Part shown: positions 5,874 to 6,025 of the stretch, in pieces | Layout: each line of letters opens with the position of its first letter | How positions within the stretch are numbered: position 1 is the stretch's first letter | NCBI GenBank assembly: GCA_021849765.1 | Contig: JAJZSM010000101.1 | Span: 1-6,025, forward strand | From: Actinomycetes bacterium | Lineage (GTDB): Bacteria; Actinomycetota; Acidimicrobiia; Acidimicrobiales; RAAP-2 | Reading direction: 5' to 3' | Length of the DNA stretch: 6,025 bases | Notes under the pieces: generated by a model | Databases searched by the model: none | What the model was told of the DNA's origin: nothing | What the model saw: only the letters and a program-made list of their open reading frames with translations | Position numbers and translations under genes: made by a program

Positions 5874-5893
5874 ACCGGGACTAAAGTCCCGAA
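5874..5893. promoter_or_regulatory. DosR/DevR-type binding site (near-perfect palindrome)
   Basis: GGGACTAAAGTCCC (5877-5890) is a perfect inverted repeat around AA and is followed by GAA. Against the mycobacterial DosR consensus TTSGGGACTWWAGTCCCSAA it matches 18 of 20 positions, failing only at the first two bases. DosR is the response regulator of the hypoxia and nitric oxide dormancy response. Here the box lies between the divergent small gene (minus) and the right-edge gene (plus), about 54 bp from the predicted minus-strand start and about 91 bp from the predicted plus-strand start. No DosR gene is in the window, so the binding protein is inferred. Confidence 0.68.
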
Positions 5894-5961
5894 ATCCGTT
5901 CGTTGGTGCGACGGCCCAATCGGTTATCGCGAGTAGCGGGTCGCCATCGGGTGCGGGCGCG

Positions 5962-5998
5962 TAAAATTGCCACTTGCACGAACTATGCGAAGAGAAGG
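5962..5998 (+). promoter_or_regulatory. -10 element and Shine-Dalgarno of the right-edge gene
   Basis: TAAAAT (5962-5967) matches TATAAT at 5 of 6 positions and stands out in this GC-rich sequence. The -35 region at 17 bp is poor (GGTCGC), suggesting dependence on an activator. GAGAAGG (5992-5998) is a strong Shine-Dalgarno 7 nt before GTG 6006. The predicted leader is about 32 nt, so this gene is not leaderless. Confidence 0.5.
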
Positions 5999-6005
5999 TG
6001 TCGGC

Positions 6006-6025
6006 GTGCTCACTCGATACATAAG
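6006..6025 (+). CDS. Start of an unidentified gene cut by the right edge
   Basis: GTG at 6006 opens a frame with six complete codons visible, reading MLTRYI, followed by a codon starting AG (Arg or Ser). The start is supported by a strong Shine-Dalgarno and a good -10. A competing GTG at 5998 hits a stop inside the window. Too little is present to name it. A start such as MLxRYI is common in binding-protein-dependent permeases, but six residues cannot settle this. It may share DosR-type control with the divergent small gene. Confidence 0.5.

Overview
The window is GC-rich DNA from an actinobacterium. The class Acidimicrobiia is my best guess, from recollection of similar proteins rather than from any search. 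Three things point to Actinobacteria: the strong G/C bias at third codon positions; start codons lacking a Shine-Dalgarno sequence but placed exactly 6 nt after a TANNNT hexamer (leaderless transcripts); and regulatory sites resembling the actinobacterial PHO box and DosR box.

Left part (1-2001, minus strand): a surface-polysaccharide type locus. A 570-residue two-domain family 2 glycosyltransferase (289-2001) is followed by the first 76 residues of a membrane protein (1-228) that runs off the window. A GNAT acetyltransferase (2104-2583) lies upstream on the same strand.

Middle (2584-4974): a 159-bp divergent intergenic region separates the acetyltransferase from a 479-residue MFS transporter of the phosphate:H+ symporter type (2743-4182). 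Two 7-mers resembling the PHO-box unit GTTCACC, at 11-bp pitch, lie in front of the transporter. A short-chain dehydrogenase-like protein (4207-4974) follows after 24 bp. It has its own leaderless -10 element and lacks the canonical catalytic Tyr and Lys.

Right part (4975-6025): a possible 26-codon leader ORF (5031-5111) overlaps, as ATGA, the start of a 149-residue CopD-like four-helix membrane protein (5108-5557). A 49-codon gene on the minus strand (5624-5773) converges on it. The 232-bp region between that gene and a gene starting at the right edge (6006, plus strand) holds a near-perfect DosR/DevR-type palindrome (5874-5893) and a second palindrome (5833-5850) that overlaps a candidate -10.

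No rRNA, tRNA, CRISPR array, insertion sequence or attachment site was seen. The genes look like several small independent transcription units, not one pathway. The most interesting content is regulatory: a PHO-box-like site at a phosphate transporter, a DosR-like box next to an undescribed small protein, and repeated leaderless architecture.
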